NCBI RefSeq assembly: GCF_000377665.1
Contig: NZ_KB898647.1
Span: 251,559-315,558, forward strand
Length of the DNA stretch: 64,000 nt
DNA from: Vreelandella zhanjiangensis DSM 21076
GTDB taxonomy: Bacteria > Pseudomonadota > Gammaproteobacteria > Pseudomonadales > Halomonadaceae
Reading direction: 5' to 3'
The first letter of the stretch is position 1. Each line of letters begins with the position of its first letter. Of the stretch, positions 34,561 to 43,610 are shown piece after piece. The position numbers and the translations under genes were made by a program. The notes under the pieces were generated by a model. It saw only the letters and a list, made by a program, of their open reading frames with translations. It had not been told where the DNA came from and did not search any database.

Positions 34561-36326
34561 TAACGCTGCTGCTGGTAAGTGCACTCTGCTGGCCGCTGTG
34601 CGTAATGCTGCTGGGGGTATGGCAGGCCTATCGTACTCCCGCTGTTCAGCGGCGTTATTTCTCATGGTGGTGGTTAAGTGCGGCGTGGCCCGCGCTCTTG
34701 CTAGCTTACGCAGGCGAATCCCAGTGGATAATCGATGCCTGGATGCTGGGCGGGCAGTGGTCACTGAACGCGCTTAGCCGCCCATGGCTTGCATTCACGG
34801 CGCTGCTCTGGAGCTTCGCGGCCTTTCATGCCCGGGGTTACTTTGCCAAGGAGCAGGCAAAGGCTCAGACGGGCGATCATGCCGCCGAACGCCGCTTGCT
34901 GCGCCTGGCCCTGCTATGGCCGCTGACGTTTGTGGGCAATGTTTTGCTGATTATCGCCCAGGATATCGCCAGCTTTTACCTAGGGTTCGCGGTGATGACG
35001 TTTGCCGCCTATGCCCTGGTAATACATAACGGCACGCCTGAGGCGAAGCTGGGCGCGAAAGCTTATCTGATTCTGGCGGTCATCGGTGAAAACTTGATTT
35101 TGGGTGGCCTACTCTGGGCGGCGGGCAGTGCGGAAACGCTGTTGCTAGAGGGCGTGCGCGAGGAAATCGCTACCGCCGAGTACGGCGCTCTGATGGCGGG
35201 CTTGCTGTGGCTGGGGCTGGGCATTAAAGCGGGTGTCATCGGCCTGCATGTGTGGCTACCGCTGGCGCATCCCGCTGCCCCGGCACCGGCCAGCGCCGTA
35301 TTAAGCGGGGCGATGATCAAGGCAGGGTTGCTCGGCTGGATCTATGTACTGCCCCTTGGGGAGCCCGCCATGTCAGAAGCGCTAGTCCGTCTGGGTGAAA
35401 TAATCCTGATAGCGGGATTAGCCGCGGCTTTTGGAGCGGCGCTATATGGCGTGTGGCAGCGTCATCCCAAAGCCATACTTGCCTACTCCAGTATCAGCCA
35501 GATGGGCATGCTCACCGCGATGATTGCCATGGGGCTGGCGGCACCAGACGTATGGCCTTTGCTGTTACCGGGCGTTGTGCTGTTTGCTGCCCATCACGCG
35601 CTGGCGAAAGGGGCGCTGTTTATGGGTACCAGTATTAGTGAACACTTACCTCGCTGGCCGTTAGCGGTCGTGTGGATATTGCTGGCACTCCCCGCGTTAT
35701 CGCTTACCGGGGCGTTTGGCGCGGGCCTGATCAGCAAGTGGACCGTGAAGAGCGCTCTGTATGAGATGCACCATGAGCAGTTGATTACACTGTTAACCTG
35801 GGCAGCCATTGGTACGTCAGCACTGGTAAGCGTTAGCTTATGGCGCCAATGGCAGCAGCGTAGCGCAGGCGGTAGCCATCCGGGCCAGTGGGGCGCCTGG
35901 CTTGCGACATTGGTCGCTGCGCTAATGACCCCGGTGTGGCTGCCACTTCCCGAGGCAAGCGTTGCCATCCCACCGCTGAAAGAATGGGTTAGCCTGATGT
36001 GGCCGCTACCTGCTGGGGTGTTAATGATTGGGTTTGGCTTGCTATTAACGCGCCGCCTGCGTATCGGCACGCCACCTGCCGGTGATTTGTGGTGGCTTTA
36101 TGCACCGCTCGGTTACACAGTGGTGAATGCGCTGCGTTTAAGCGGCGCGTGGCTGAAGAATGCTAAATCGACATCTGTTGATATCACTCTATTAATTGAA
36201 AAGCAGGTAATGAGGCGCTTAACTCAACTAACGGGCATGGAAGGCTGGATGCGGCACCATACGAGCGGTTTGATGATGGCGCTCGCTATCACACTGGCAC
36301 TGTTACTAATCTGGGAAGGGGCGTAA
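34557..36326 (+). CDS. NuoL/MrpA-like proton-conducting subunit lacking the helix-5 glutamate (third)
   Basis: 589 aa, about 15 helices. It aligns with its two neighbours, but where they have Glu in helix 5 it has Ala145 (GCG at 34989-34991, in FYLGFAVMTFAAY). Helix-7 Lys (GLGIKAGVIGLHVWLP), helix-8 Lys (SGAMIKAGLLGW) and the later Lys (HHALAKGALFMG) are kept. A glutamate appears one helix later (VIGENLILGG) and might substitute. The C-terminus has an extra amphipathic stretch before a last helix (SGLMMALAITLALLLIW), recalling the NuoL lateral arm in miniature. It overlaps yihY by one base. Confidence 0.8.
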   Translation: MITLLLVSALCWPLCVMLLGVWQAYRTPAVQRRYFSWWWLSAAWPALLLAYAGESQWIIDAWMLGGQWSLNALSRPWLAFTALLWSFAAFHARGYFAKEQAKAQTGDHAAERRLLRLALLWPLTFVGNVLLIIAQDIASFYLGFAVMTFAAYALVIHNGTPEAKLGAKAYLILAVIGENLILGGLLWAAGSAETLLLEGVREEIATAEYGALMAGLLWLGLGIKAGVIGLHVWLPLAHPAAPAPASAVLSGAMIKAGLLGWIYVLPLGEPAMSEALVRLGEIILIAGLAAAFGAALYGVWQRHPKAILAYSSISQMGMLTAMIAMGLAAPDVWPLLLPGVVLFAAHHALAKGALFMGTSISEHLPRWPLAVVWILLALPALSLTGAFGAGLISKWTVKSALYEMHHEQLITLLTWAAIGTSALVSVSLWRQWQQRSAGGSHPGQWGAWLATLVAALMTPVWLPLPEASVAIPPLKEWVSLMWPLPAGVLMIGFGLLLTRRLRIGTPPAGDLWWLYAPLGYTVVNALRLSGAWLKNAKSTSVDITLLIEKQVMRRLTQLTGMEGWMRHHTSGLMMALAITLALLLIWEGA

Positions 36327-37309
36327 TGAGTCACGAAAATGCACCGAACCATCGGGGACGGGATGCCGAGAAGCCAGATGAAATTACGCGCCGGGGTTGG
36401 TTTGACATCGTGTGGCGCGTGCTGCGTGCCGCCAAGCGTGACCGTCTTACCATGCTGGCCGCCGGCGTGGCTTTTTACGCACTGCTGGCGCTGTTTCCGA
36501 CCATTGCCGCAGTGATCTCGCTGTGGGGATTACTGTTCGACCCGGTTGAAGCGGGGCGGCAGCTTTATGAGATAAGCCGCTTTATGCCGCCTGATGCTGC
36601 CAACCTTATTGATCAGCAGACTCAGGCCGTGGTTGAAAGTACCGAATCTGGCAGCGTGATGGCGGTGCTTGTGGGGCTTTTAGTCGCGATGTATATCGCC
36701 TCCAAAGGGGTGGGCGTGCTCGTAGTGGGACTCAATGTGGTTTATGGCGAAAAGGAGCGGCGTAACGTCTTTCTTCGTGGCGTTGTATTAACACTGCTGA
36801 CGTTTGGGCTGATCGGCATGACGCTTATATCGCTTGGCTTTATCGCTATCGTGCCGGTGTTGGTCGATGCCTTGACCGTGGAGCCACCTTTTGATCAGCT
36901 ATTTAAGTGGCTGCGCTGGCCCGCATTATTGATCATCATGAGCTTTTTAATTGCCTTGTTGTATCGGTTTGCGCCCTATCGACGAGCAGCGCAGTGGCGT
37001 TGGTTAAGCTACGGTACGCTGTTGGCCACCATATTATGGCTACTGGGGTCGGGTGGGCTTTCCCTTTATGTGCGCTTCTTCTCAAGCTTCAGCGAGCTCT
37101 ACGGCTCACTGGGCGCGGTGGTGGTGTTAATGATGTGGTTTTGGCTTTCTGCCTTTGTGGTATTGCTTGGCGCAGAAGTGAACAGCGAGATGGAGCGCCA
37201 GACCTATAGGGACACCACCATAGGTGAGGATCGACCGTTAGGTGAACGCGAAGCCTTTGCCGCCGATACGTTAGGGGTTGAAAACCCTTGGAACGGTGAT
37301 AAAGAATAA
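36326..37309 (+). CDS. YihY/BrkB-family inner membrane protein
   Basis: 327 aa, about six helices. The family motifs are seen: AAGVAFYALLALFPTIAAVISLWGL, GLLVAMYIASKGV, YRFAPYRRAQWRW-like segment, and YGSLGAVVVLMMWFWLSAFVVLLGAEVNSEME at the end. These proteins are conserved but functionally uncertain (once called ribonuclease BN in error). It starts in the stop of the third NuoL-like gene (TAATG), so it belongs to the antiporter operon here. The last 40 residues are polar and cytosolic. Confidence 0.88.
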   Translation: MSHENAPNHRGRDAEKPDEITRRGWFDIVWRVLRAAKRDRLTMLAAGVAFYALLALFPTIAAVISLWGLLFDPVEAGRQLYEISRFMPPDAANLIDQQTQAVVESTESGSVMAVLVGLLVAMYIASKGVGVLVVGLNVVYGEKERRNVFLRGVVLTLLTFGLIGMTLISLGFIAIVPVLVDALTVEPPFDQLFKWLRWPALLIIMSFLIALLYRFAPYRRAAQWRWLSYGTLLATILWLLGSGGLSLYVRFFSSFSELYGSLGAVVVLMMWFWLSAFVVLLGAEVNSEMERQTYRDTTIGEDRPLGEREAFAADTLGVENPWNGDKE

Positions 37310-37336
37310 ACCCGCCAGTAGCTAGCTGGCGGGTTT
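37308..37336. terminator. Bidirectional terminator between yihY and phoH2 genes
   Basis: Perfect 11-bp stem (37308-37318 with 37326-37336), 7-base loop; A's precede and T's end the stem, so it works for rightward transcripts and possibly leftward ones. Confidence 0.8.
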
Positions 37337-37409
37337 CCCGTATGCTTACCGAGGATATTTACCCTCGCTATAAGAGCGCTATATAAGGCTCTTTACACAA
37401 TAAGACCCT

Positions 37410-38819
37410 TTACAGAAGTTCTTCAGCCGCCAGCGCCAGACGCGAGCGCTCAACGCTTTTAAGCGTAATGTGCCCGGCATGCGGCCAATCACGGAAACGC
37501 TCGACCACGGCCGCCATGCCGCAGGTATTGGCGGTCAGGTAAGGCGTATCGATTTGTCCCACATTGCCTAAACAGACAATCTTGGTATTGCGCCCGGCTC
37601 GGGTCACCAGCGATTTAAGCTGTTTAGGAGTAAAGTTCTGCGCCTCATCGATAATCAAAAAGGTGTCGTTTAAGGTGCGCCCGCGCATAAAACTGGGCGA
37701 GCGAATTTGCACCCGCGAGCCGATCAACTGCCGTGTGGCGCCGTTATCCCAGGTGGATTCTCCTTCCTCGTTGCGCAGCAGGTTATCCATATTGTCGTGG
37801 AAGGCACCCATCCACGGCGACATTTTCTCCTCTTCAGTACCGGGTAAAAACCCGATGTCCTCGCCCATGGGAATAGGGGCGCGGGTAAACACGATGCGTT
37901 CAAACTGCTTGGTATCCAGGGTCTGTTGAAACGCTGCCGCCAGGGTCATGAATGTTTTACCCGTGCCCGCATTACCGGCAATCGTCACCAGGTCGATGTC
38001 TGGGTCCATCAGTAGGTTAAGGGTAAAGTTCTGACGACTATCGTGAGCGTGAACCCCCCAAACGCCGGAGTGATGGCGGTAGTTGGTTAAGAGCTGCAAG
38101 CGGGCTGATGAGGGGGAAAGCTCACGGATAATGGCTTCAAACTCGGCGCCGTTCTCGCTATCGGATACAAGCATCCCCAAGTGCCAGTGGCGGGGCATAT
38201 CGCCACTTAATTGATAAAACGTATGATGGTCTACCCGTTCAACGGTGACATCGACATTGAGCGCTTCCCAAAGCGTGGCGCCATCATGCCCGGCATCGGC
38301 ATAGATCTGCGCGCCTTCGATCATCGCGTCACTATCTGAGAATGCCCGGTCGTTAAAGTAATCTTCTACCGGTACCTTCAGTGCCGCGGCCTTTACGCGT
38401 AGGTTGATGTCTTTGGTGATCAGAATGACGGACGCGTCAGGACGTTCGTCACGCAGGCGACAGGTTTCAGCCAAAATGCGGTTGTCGGGGCTATCGTCTA
38501 ATGCATCGAACGGTTTCAGGTCGTTGTAGCACAAAAAGTGCAGACGCCCGGTTTCCCCACTGATTCGGGGGATGGGAATGCCGCGTTGAATTTCGTCAAA
38601 AGTGACTTGGTTGGTAAGGTCAGAGAGCGTACGGCTAATTTGCCGCGCCGTACGGGCGATTTCTCGAATTCCGTTTTTGTGCTTATCCAGTTCCTCAAGG
38701 ACAGTCATGGGGATAACCACGTCATGCTCGTCAAAGTGATAGAGCGCAGCGGGGTCATGGATCAGGACATTGGTGTCCAGGACATAAAGCCTAGTCGCTT
38801 TCTTATCGAGTCTTACCAT
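37410..38819 (-). CDS. PhoH2-type protein, PIN domain fused to PhoH ATPase
   Basis: 469 aa. The N-terminal PIN nuclease domain (residues about 1-150) begins LYVLDTNVLIHDP and carries the acidic residues of that fold (VLEELDKHK, DNRIL, LITKDINLR). The PhoH ATPase half (about 265-460) has Walker A GNAGTGKTF, Walker B FLIIDEAQNFT and a C-terminal GLIAD-like region here reading CLGNVGQIDTPYL. The family couples ATP-driven RNA unwinding with cleavage. It stands alone with its own regulatory region. The segment at its stop codon is duplicated 17 bases downstream with three mismatches. Confidence 0.9.
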   Translation of the reverse strand: MVRLDKKATRLYVLDTNVLIHDPAALYHFDEHDVVIPMTVLEELDKHKNGIREIARTARQISRTLSDLTNQVTFDEIQRGIPIPRISGETGRLHFLCYNDLKPFDALDDSPDNRILAETCRLRDERPDASVILITKDINLRVKAAALKVPVEDYFNDRAFSDSDAMIEGAQIYADAGHDGATLWEALNVDVTVERVDHHTFYQLSGDMPRHWHLGMLVSDSENGAEFEAIIRELSPSSARLQLLTNYRHHSGVWGVHAHDSRQNFTLNLLMDPDIDLVTIAGNAGTGKTFMTLAAAFQQTLDTKQFERIVFTRAPIPMGEDIGFLPGTEEEKMSPWMGAFHDNMDNLLRNEEGESTWDNGATRQLIGSRVQIRSPSFMRGRTLNDTFLIIDEAQNFTPKQLKSLVTRAGRNTKIVCLGNVGQIDTPYLTANTCGMAAVVERFRDWPHAGHITLKSVERSRLALAAEELL

Positions 38820-38998
38820 CGGTGGAATAACTCCTTGGTTGACGGCAACATCGACACTGGCAGTTACATCTTACGCCTAGATGACACTTGCCTGTGTCGT
38901 TTCTCTGGCGTGTCCTTAAGTCTCCTTCTGTAGCACTTTTTTATAGCGTGGAAGGCAATCGCGTTTTTTTCCACTGCTATATTTCAACGAAGTGACCG

Positions 38999-39868
38999 CT
39001 AGCGCGTATTACCTAGAAAACGCGCCACATTATTTAGTAGCGCGGTGGCCACTACACCAAGGTTTTCGCCCTCAACGTAACGGTAATAATGGCTGTCGAG
39101 CGCAAGATCATGATTAAGCGCGCAAAGCGTTTTTTTCTTGAGCGCCTCCTTCACCAGTGGGTGTGGGAGTAGCGCCCAGCCCGTCCCGTTAATGACCGCG
39201 TCGCGTATGACCTCAAACATGGTGAACCCAAGGTAGTTAGCCGAAAAAAGTGCCTCGCTGACCAGCTTGTCGTCCTGAATATGGGTTAAGCACACCTGGG
39301 TGTATTGCGCCAAATCATCACGATTAACGCTGGGTAGCCGACTAAGCGGGTGCTGAGGGGAGGCGACTAAGCGCATTCCCACCGGCGCTAAGTTAGCCGC
39401 GTTAGTAACCACGCCTTCAGCAGTATATAAACCAAAAGCGATATCTACCGTTTGGCGCAAAATAAATTGGCTGTGCTCTTGCGGAGGGACGAGATAGACG
39501 GATATGGCCGTTAACGGAAACTGCTGCTTTAAATCGTGCATTACCTGGCGCCAGAATCGCTCAGGCAACGCATCGTCGCGGGCAATGCACAGCTGGTTTT
39601 CAACCCCTTGCAGGTGCTGGTGGCAGTGCTTTTTGATGCGGCTGGCGCTGGTCAGCAGTCGGTAACAATCGGGCAGTACACTTTCACCTACCGCCGTTAG
39701 CGTCAGGCTATTGCCTGAGCGCTCAAACAGCGCCACGCCCAGGCTATCTTCCAGGGCATGAACAGCGGCACTTAACGTGCTTCGCTTTATGCCTGATTGC
39801 CGGGCAGCGGCGGCAAACGAGCCGTGCTCGGTGACCTCAACAAACGCTTGAACTTGTTCAGCACGCAT
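38999..39868 (-). CDS. LysR-family transcriptional regulator
   Basis: 289 aa. The helix-turn-helix lies in FVEVTEHGSFAAAARQSGIKRSTLSAAVHALE; the effector domain follows from about residue 92 (QLCIARDDALPERFW). It is divergent from the CDF transporter gene with 126 bases between, so that gene is the first candidate target. Ligand unknown. Confidence 0.87.
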   Translation of the reverse strand: MRAEQVQAFVEVTEHGSFAAAARQSGIKRSTLSAAVHALEDSLGVALFERSGNSLTLTAVGESVLPDCYRLLTSASRIKKHCHQHLQGVENQLCIARDDALPERFWRQVMHDLKQQFPLTAISVYLVPPQEHSQFILRQTVDIAFGLYTAEGVVTNAANLAPVGMRLVASPQHPLSRLPSVNRDDLAQYTQVCLTHIQDDKLVSEALFSANYLGFTMFEVIRDAVINGTGWALLPHPLVKEALKKKTLCALNHDLALDSHYYRYVEGENLGVVATALLNNVARFLGNTR

Positions 39869-39994
39869 AACGGAGCCTTAAGGGATGAGCGCTATTTTTT
39901 TTAGCACTGAGCGATTCGTTTAACGTTAGCACAAGCGCTACCATGCGCCACGATTTCCTATTGGCTTATTCCACCTTGATATGGAGTTTTTAGC

Positions 39995-40861
39995 GTGACC
40001 CCCTTTATTGCCGAGCGCCGTGCGCTAAGATTTTCCGCCATTTCGGCAAGCCTTTTTGCGTTGTCTGGCCTAGTCCTGGGATTAGCCAGTGGCTCGATCA
40101 CTATCTTGTTTGATAGTGGCTATTCGCTTTTAAGCCTTGTCCTTGCTTCACTTTCATTACTCGCTTTACAGCATGCCCGCAAACCTGCGGATGATCACTA
40201 CCCCTTTGGGCGGCTAACCGTAGAGCCGCTTGCCGTGCTGCTCAAAGGCGTGGTGATCGCACTGGTGTGTCTGTTTTCATTGGTATCGGCGGTGTGGAGC
40301 CTGCTTCAGGGCGGGCGTTTGGTAGTGCTCGATCTTGCCATGTGGTTCAGTATCGTGAATGTCATCGGCTGTTTATTGACCTGGCGGTGCTTGAAGGGCT
40401 ACGCCCGAATTGCCCGCTCATCGCTGCTCGCGGCTGAACTGCGCCAGTGGCAGATGGACACCGGGCTAAGCACGGCGGTCATGTTCGGTTTTGCCCTTAC
40501 CTGGCTTTTAACCCTGACGCCCTGGGCCAGCTACGCGCGGTTTGCCGACCCGGTGATGGTGCTGATCATCGCCGGCTACTTTTTGCCCATGCCGATTCGT
40601 ATGATACGCGGAGCGCTGCGCGAGCTGATGTTTGGTGAGCCCATGGGCAGCATACGCCAGGACATGGTGGAGGAAGTCGCTGATTTTGATATCGCCAGTG
40701 GCGATGTGCGCCTGGTTCAGGTGGGCAGTTTTCTGATGGTGGATATCCAGCTCGACAAGCAGCAGATCGATGACGCAGAAGAAATCGTGGAGAGCGTTGA
40801 ACAGCACTGCCTACAGCGTAATTTACGCCCTATTACCAGTATTACCCTGGTGACTACTTAA
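39995..40861 (+). CDS. Cation diffusion facilitator (CDF)-family transporter
   Basis: 288 aa, six helices plus a short cytosolic domain. TM2 holds the metal-site pattern FDSGYSLLSLVLA, HYPFGRLTVEPLAVLLKG is the conserved loop/TM3 region, and TM5 has AAELRQWQMDTGLSTAVM with an aspartate but no histidine of the HxxxD type, so specificity may not be zinc (iron or manganese subfamilies also lack it). GTG start with GGAG 8 bases before. Three 12-bp-spaced copies of the stop-codon segment (40853-40886) follow. Confidence 0.85.
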   Translation: MTPFIAERRALRFSAISASLFALSGLVLGLASGSITILFDSGYSLLSLVLASLSLLALQHARKPADDHYPFGRLTVEPLAVLLKGVVIALVCLFSLVSAVWSLLQGGRLVVLDLAMWFSIVNVIGCLLTWRCLKGYARIARSSLLAAELRQWQMDTGLSTAVMFGFALTWLLTLTPWASYARFADPVMVLIIAGYFLPMPIRMIRGALRELMFGEPMGSIRQDMVEEVADFDIASGDVRLVQVGSFLMVDIQLDKQQIDDAEEIVESVEQHCLQRNLRPITSITLVTT

Positions 40862-40986
40862 GCCACCACTTAAGACACTACGTAAGCCTTCAAGTAAAAA
40901 GATTGACGCTATACAAGCGGGATGATATCTAGCGCTACCGACAAACGGTGTCGGCCTAATATCGTACCTTTGAGGGTTTACAAAAC

Positions 40987-41256
40987 ATGCCACTGCGCCG
41001 CTGTTTGCCCGTGCTGCTAGCAACTGCTCTGATTGCTGGCTGCGCAAGTTCCACCGTTGCTCCGCGTTACACTACCGCTAATCCGGACGTAATGCGTATT
41101 GGCGGAGAACGTCCTGTTAGTGCTGACCCACGCACTGAAGATGCCGGTTCTTTCTGTATGGAAACCACCGAGCGTTGGAATGAGCATGGCCGCACGCCCG
41201 ATGGCCAAACCCTATGGGCCAAAGACACGCTACGTCGCGTCGTTCCCTGTCAGTAA
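40987..41256 (+). CDS. Small lipoprotein of unknown function
   Basis: 89 aa. A lipoprotein signal peptide is clear: arginine-rich start, hydrophobic core and lipobox LIAGC (Cys20), so it is lipidated and likely anchored in the outer membrane (Ser-Ser follow, not Asp). The mature part is short, with two cysteines (SFCMETTERW, VVPCQ) that could form a disulfide. No family recognised. GAGGGT precedes the ATG. An 11-bp segment including the stop codon is repeated at 41260-41270, and a 15-bp hairpin follows. Confidence 0.8.
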   Translation: MPLRRCLPVLLATALIAGCASSTVAPRYTTANPDVMRIGGERPVSADPRTEDAGSFCMETTERWNEHGRTPDGQTLWAKDTLRRVVPCQ

Positions 41257-41286
41257 TAGCCTGTCAGTAAGAACTAGCCTTTAGTT

Positions 41287-41321
41287 AGCATAACGCCAGC
41301 TCGATAAGCTGGCGTTATGCT
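41287..41321. terminator. Strong 15-bp hairpin after the lipoprotein gene
   Basis: Perfect 15-bp stem (41287-41301 with 41307-41321) and a 5-base loop between two converging genes. There is no U-tract; it is probably a bidirectional terminator. Confidence 0.7.
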
Positions 41322-41343
41322 GTAAAGCGAGTACCCGCAGCGT

Positions 41344-41529
41344 TCAATCGCCTTTTTTGTCAGGCTTGCCTTTGCGCTCGGTGCTTGCCATCTCTTCAAG
41401 CTCTTCTTCGCTCATTGAGTCGTACATTTCCTTGGAAGCATCATAAAGCTCGCTTGGCTTGGTTTCTCCACGCTTGGCAGAAAGGGCGGCGCCTGCAGCT
41501 TTTTGCTGTGCTTTCGATGTCGCTGGCAT
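41344..41529 (-). CDS. Small DUF3008-like protein
   Basis: 61 aa, highly polar and lysine/glutamate-rich: MPATSKAQQKAAGAALSAKRG, then LYDASKEMYDSMSEEELEEMA, then a basic tail. This matches the DUF3008 family of short conserved proteins, for which I know no function; the sequence is reminiscent of stress-related disordered proteins such as KGG-repeat proteins. AGGAG (complement of 41534-41538 region) precedes the ATG. The convergent lipoprotein gene is separated by the 41287 hairpin. Confidence 0.8.
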   Translation of the reverse strand: MPATSKAQQKAAGAALSAKRGETKPSELYDASKEMYDSMSEEELEEMASTERKGKPDKKGD

Positions 41530-41651
41530 AATAAGCTCCTGTCAGTTGACTTCCCCTTAAGGCTTACGCTATTTAGCCTAGCAGGCAGGAGTAGGCTTTC
41601 CAGAGCCCTCCCGTTACATTAGCTATCTTTATTAATAATTAAGAGAGCCCC

Positions 41652-42119
41652 ATGACACCGGCCATTGATACGGCAAAAAAAGCGGGTATTGCGTTTGAAA
41701 TTCATGAATACCATCACGATGCGGCGGCGGAGTCTTACGGCCTGGAAGCCGCTGAAAAGCTAGGAGTTACTGCCGATCAGGTATTTAAAACCCTGGTGGT
41801 GAAACTTGATGGCAAGGCGCTTGCGGTGGGCATTGTGCCAGTGACCGGGCAGTTGGGCTTAAAGCAAATTGCCAAGGCGGCGGGCGCTAAAAAGGCCGTT
41901 ATGGCTGTACCGGCGGAGGTAGAGCGTACCACCGGCTACGTATTGGGCGGGGTAAGTCCCTTAGGCCAGAAAAAACGCCTGGCCACCTATATCGATGCCT
42001 CGGCACAGGAATTTTCTAAGGTGTACGTTAGTGCCGGGCGGCGAGGGCTTGAAATTGAGTTGGCACCTGACGACTTGGCCACCCTATGCCAGGCCGGTTT
42101 TGCGCCCCTTGCGGTATGA
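41652..42119 (+). CDS. ybaK: YbaK/EbsC-type Cys-tRNA(Pro)/Cys-tRNA(Cys) deacylase
   Basis: 155 aa, the standard single-domain length. It hydrolyses Cys mischarged on tRNA(Pro) in trans. Conserved features include FEIHEYHHD, the VFKTLVVKLDG strand with the catalytic lysine, and GYVLGGVSPLGQKKRLATYID with the GGxSP loop. AGAGAGCC precedes the ATG. It is followed after 93 bases by dbpA; both act on translation machinery, although a common operon is unproven. Confidence 0.93.
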   Translation: MTPAIDTAKKAGIAFEIHEYHHDAAAESYGLEAAEKLGVTADQVFKTLVVKLDGKALAVGIVPVTGQLGLKQIAKAAGAKKAVMAVPAEVERTTGYVLGGVSPLGQKKRLATYIDASAQEFSKVYVSAGRRGLEIELAPDDLATLCQAGFAPLAV

Positions 42120-42212
42120 CAGACACGCAGGGCGCGGCACTTTCTGGTATGGTGCTTCACTTTATAGTAATTACCTTTTTACTGGCCGTTAAACGGCCCT
42201 GCAGGTTTTATT

Positions 42213-43610
42213 GTGTCAGACGCCTCCTTCTCGTCGCTTGCCTTGCCGGCAGCGCTGCTTACTAACCTTGAATCACTGGGTTATCACCAGATGACGCCCG
42301 TTCAGGCACAAAGCCTGCCGCCTATGTTGGCCGGGCGTGATGTGCTCGCTCAAGCTAAAACGGGGTCGGGTAAGACGGCCGCGTTTGGCTTGGCGTTATT
42401 GGCAGAGCTGCGCGTTGACGCGTTTGCCGTGCAGGGCTTGGTGCTTTGCCCTACTCGGGAGCTTGCTGATCAGGTGGCCGAAGAACTGCGTCGGCTGGCG
42501 CGGGCCATGGCCAATGTGAAAGTGTTGACGCTTTGCGGCGGTGCTCCGTTCGGCCCTCAGTTGGGCTCTTTAGAACACGGCGCGCATATTGTGGTGGGCA
42601 CGCCTGGGCGTATCGATGAGCACTTGCGCAAAGGTTCGCTGACCCTGGGTTCGCTAAGTACCCTGGTGCTGGATGAAGCGGATCGCATGCTGGATATGGG
42701 CTTTCAGGCCACCATTGATGCCATCATTGCCGAGACGCCGGCTGATCGCCAGACGCTGCTGTTTAGCGCAACGTTCCCTGATGAGCGCGAAGCTGGCGGT
42801 TTGGCAGCCATGACGCGCGGCGTGATGGTTGACCCCGTCACCGTCAAAGTGGCCGAGTTGCATGACGCCACCACCATTGACCAGCACTTCTACGAAGTGC
42901 CCAATGAAGACGCTCGCTTTGCTGCGCTTAAACAGCTTTTATTGGTCAATCGTCCGACCACCAGCGTGGTGTTTTGTAATACCAAGCGTGAAACCCAAGC
43001 GGTCGCCGATAGCCTGGTGGATGCAGGTTTCAGCGCCGTAGCGCTGCACGGTGACTTGGAACAGAAAGACCGTGATCGTATCCTGATACTCTTTGCTAAC
43101 CAAAGCGCCTCGATTCTGGTGGCGACCGATGTCGCCGCCCGTGGGTTGGATATCGCGCAGCTGGACGCGGTCTTCAACTATCAGATTGCCCGTGAGCTGG
43201 ACGTTCACGTGCACCGCGTCGGCCGCACCGGGCGGGCAGGGGCTAGCGGTATTGCCTGCACGTTGGTAACACCCCAGGAAACTTACCGCCTTGGGCGGCT
43301 GGCCGAGCTTTTAAGCGAGCAGTTAACCACTGAGCCGCTGCCCAAAGCTAAGCAAACCACACCGTTTGAGCCGCCCATGGCTACCCTGCAACTGGCAGGC
43401 GGCAAAAAGGATAAGCTACGCCCAGGCGATATTCTGGGCGCGCTTACCAGCGAAGGCGGGCTGCGCGGTGATCAGGTGGGTAAAATCAAAGTGCTGGCTC
43501 GTAGTGCCTATGTGGCCGTGGAGCACTCTGTGGTCCAAAAAGCGCTCGCCAAGCTTGAGCGAGATAAGCTGAAAGGGCGGGCTTTCCGCGTTCGTCGGAT
43601 CCGGTATTAG
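42213..43610 (+). CDS. dbpA: DEAD-box 23S rRNA helicase DbpA
   Basis: 465 aa. Motifs: Q motif (YHQMTPVQAQSLP), I AKTGSGKTAAFG, Ia PTRELADQV, II LVLDEADRMLDMGF, III FSATFP, V ATDVAARGLDI, VI HRVGRTGRAG. The C-terminal RNA-binding domain (LRPGDILGALTSEGGL...GKIKVLARSAYVAVEHSV) is what distinguishes DbpA, which acts on helix 92 of 23S rRNA in 50S assembly. GTG start at 42213. A hairpin (42184-42198) lies just before the start. The last codons GGTATTAG are the first member of a degenerate repeat that fills the following spacer. Confidence 0.95.
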   Translation: MSDASFSSLALPAALLTNLESLGYHQMTPVQAQSLPPMLAGRDVLAQAKTGSGKTAAFGLALLAELRVDAFAVQGLVLCPTRELADQVAEELRRLARAMANVKVLTLCGGAPFGPQLGSLEHGAHIVVGTPGRIDEHLRKGSLTLGSLSTLVLDEADRMLDMGFQATIDAIIAETPADRQTLLFSATFPDEREAGGLAAMTRGVMVDPVTVKVAELHDATTIDQHFYEVPNEDARFAALKQLLLVNRPTTSVVFCNTKRETQAVADSLVDAGFSAVALHGDLEQKDRDRILILFANQSASILVATDVAARGLDIAQLDAVFNYQIARELDVHVHRVGRTGRAGASGIACTLVTPQETYRLGRLAELLSEQLTTEPLPKAKQTTPFEPPMATLQLAGGKKDKLRPGDILGALTSEGGLRGDQVGKIKVLARSAYVAVEHSVVQKALAKLERDKLKGRAFRVRRIRY

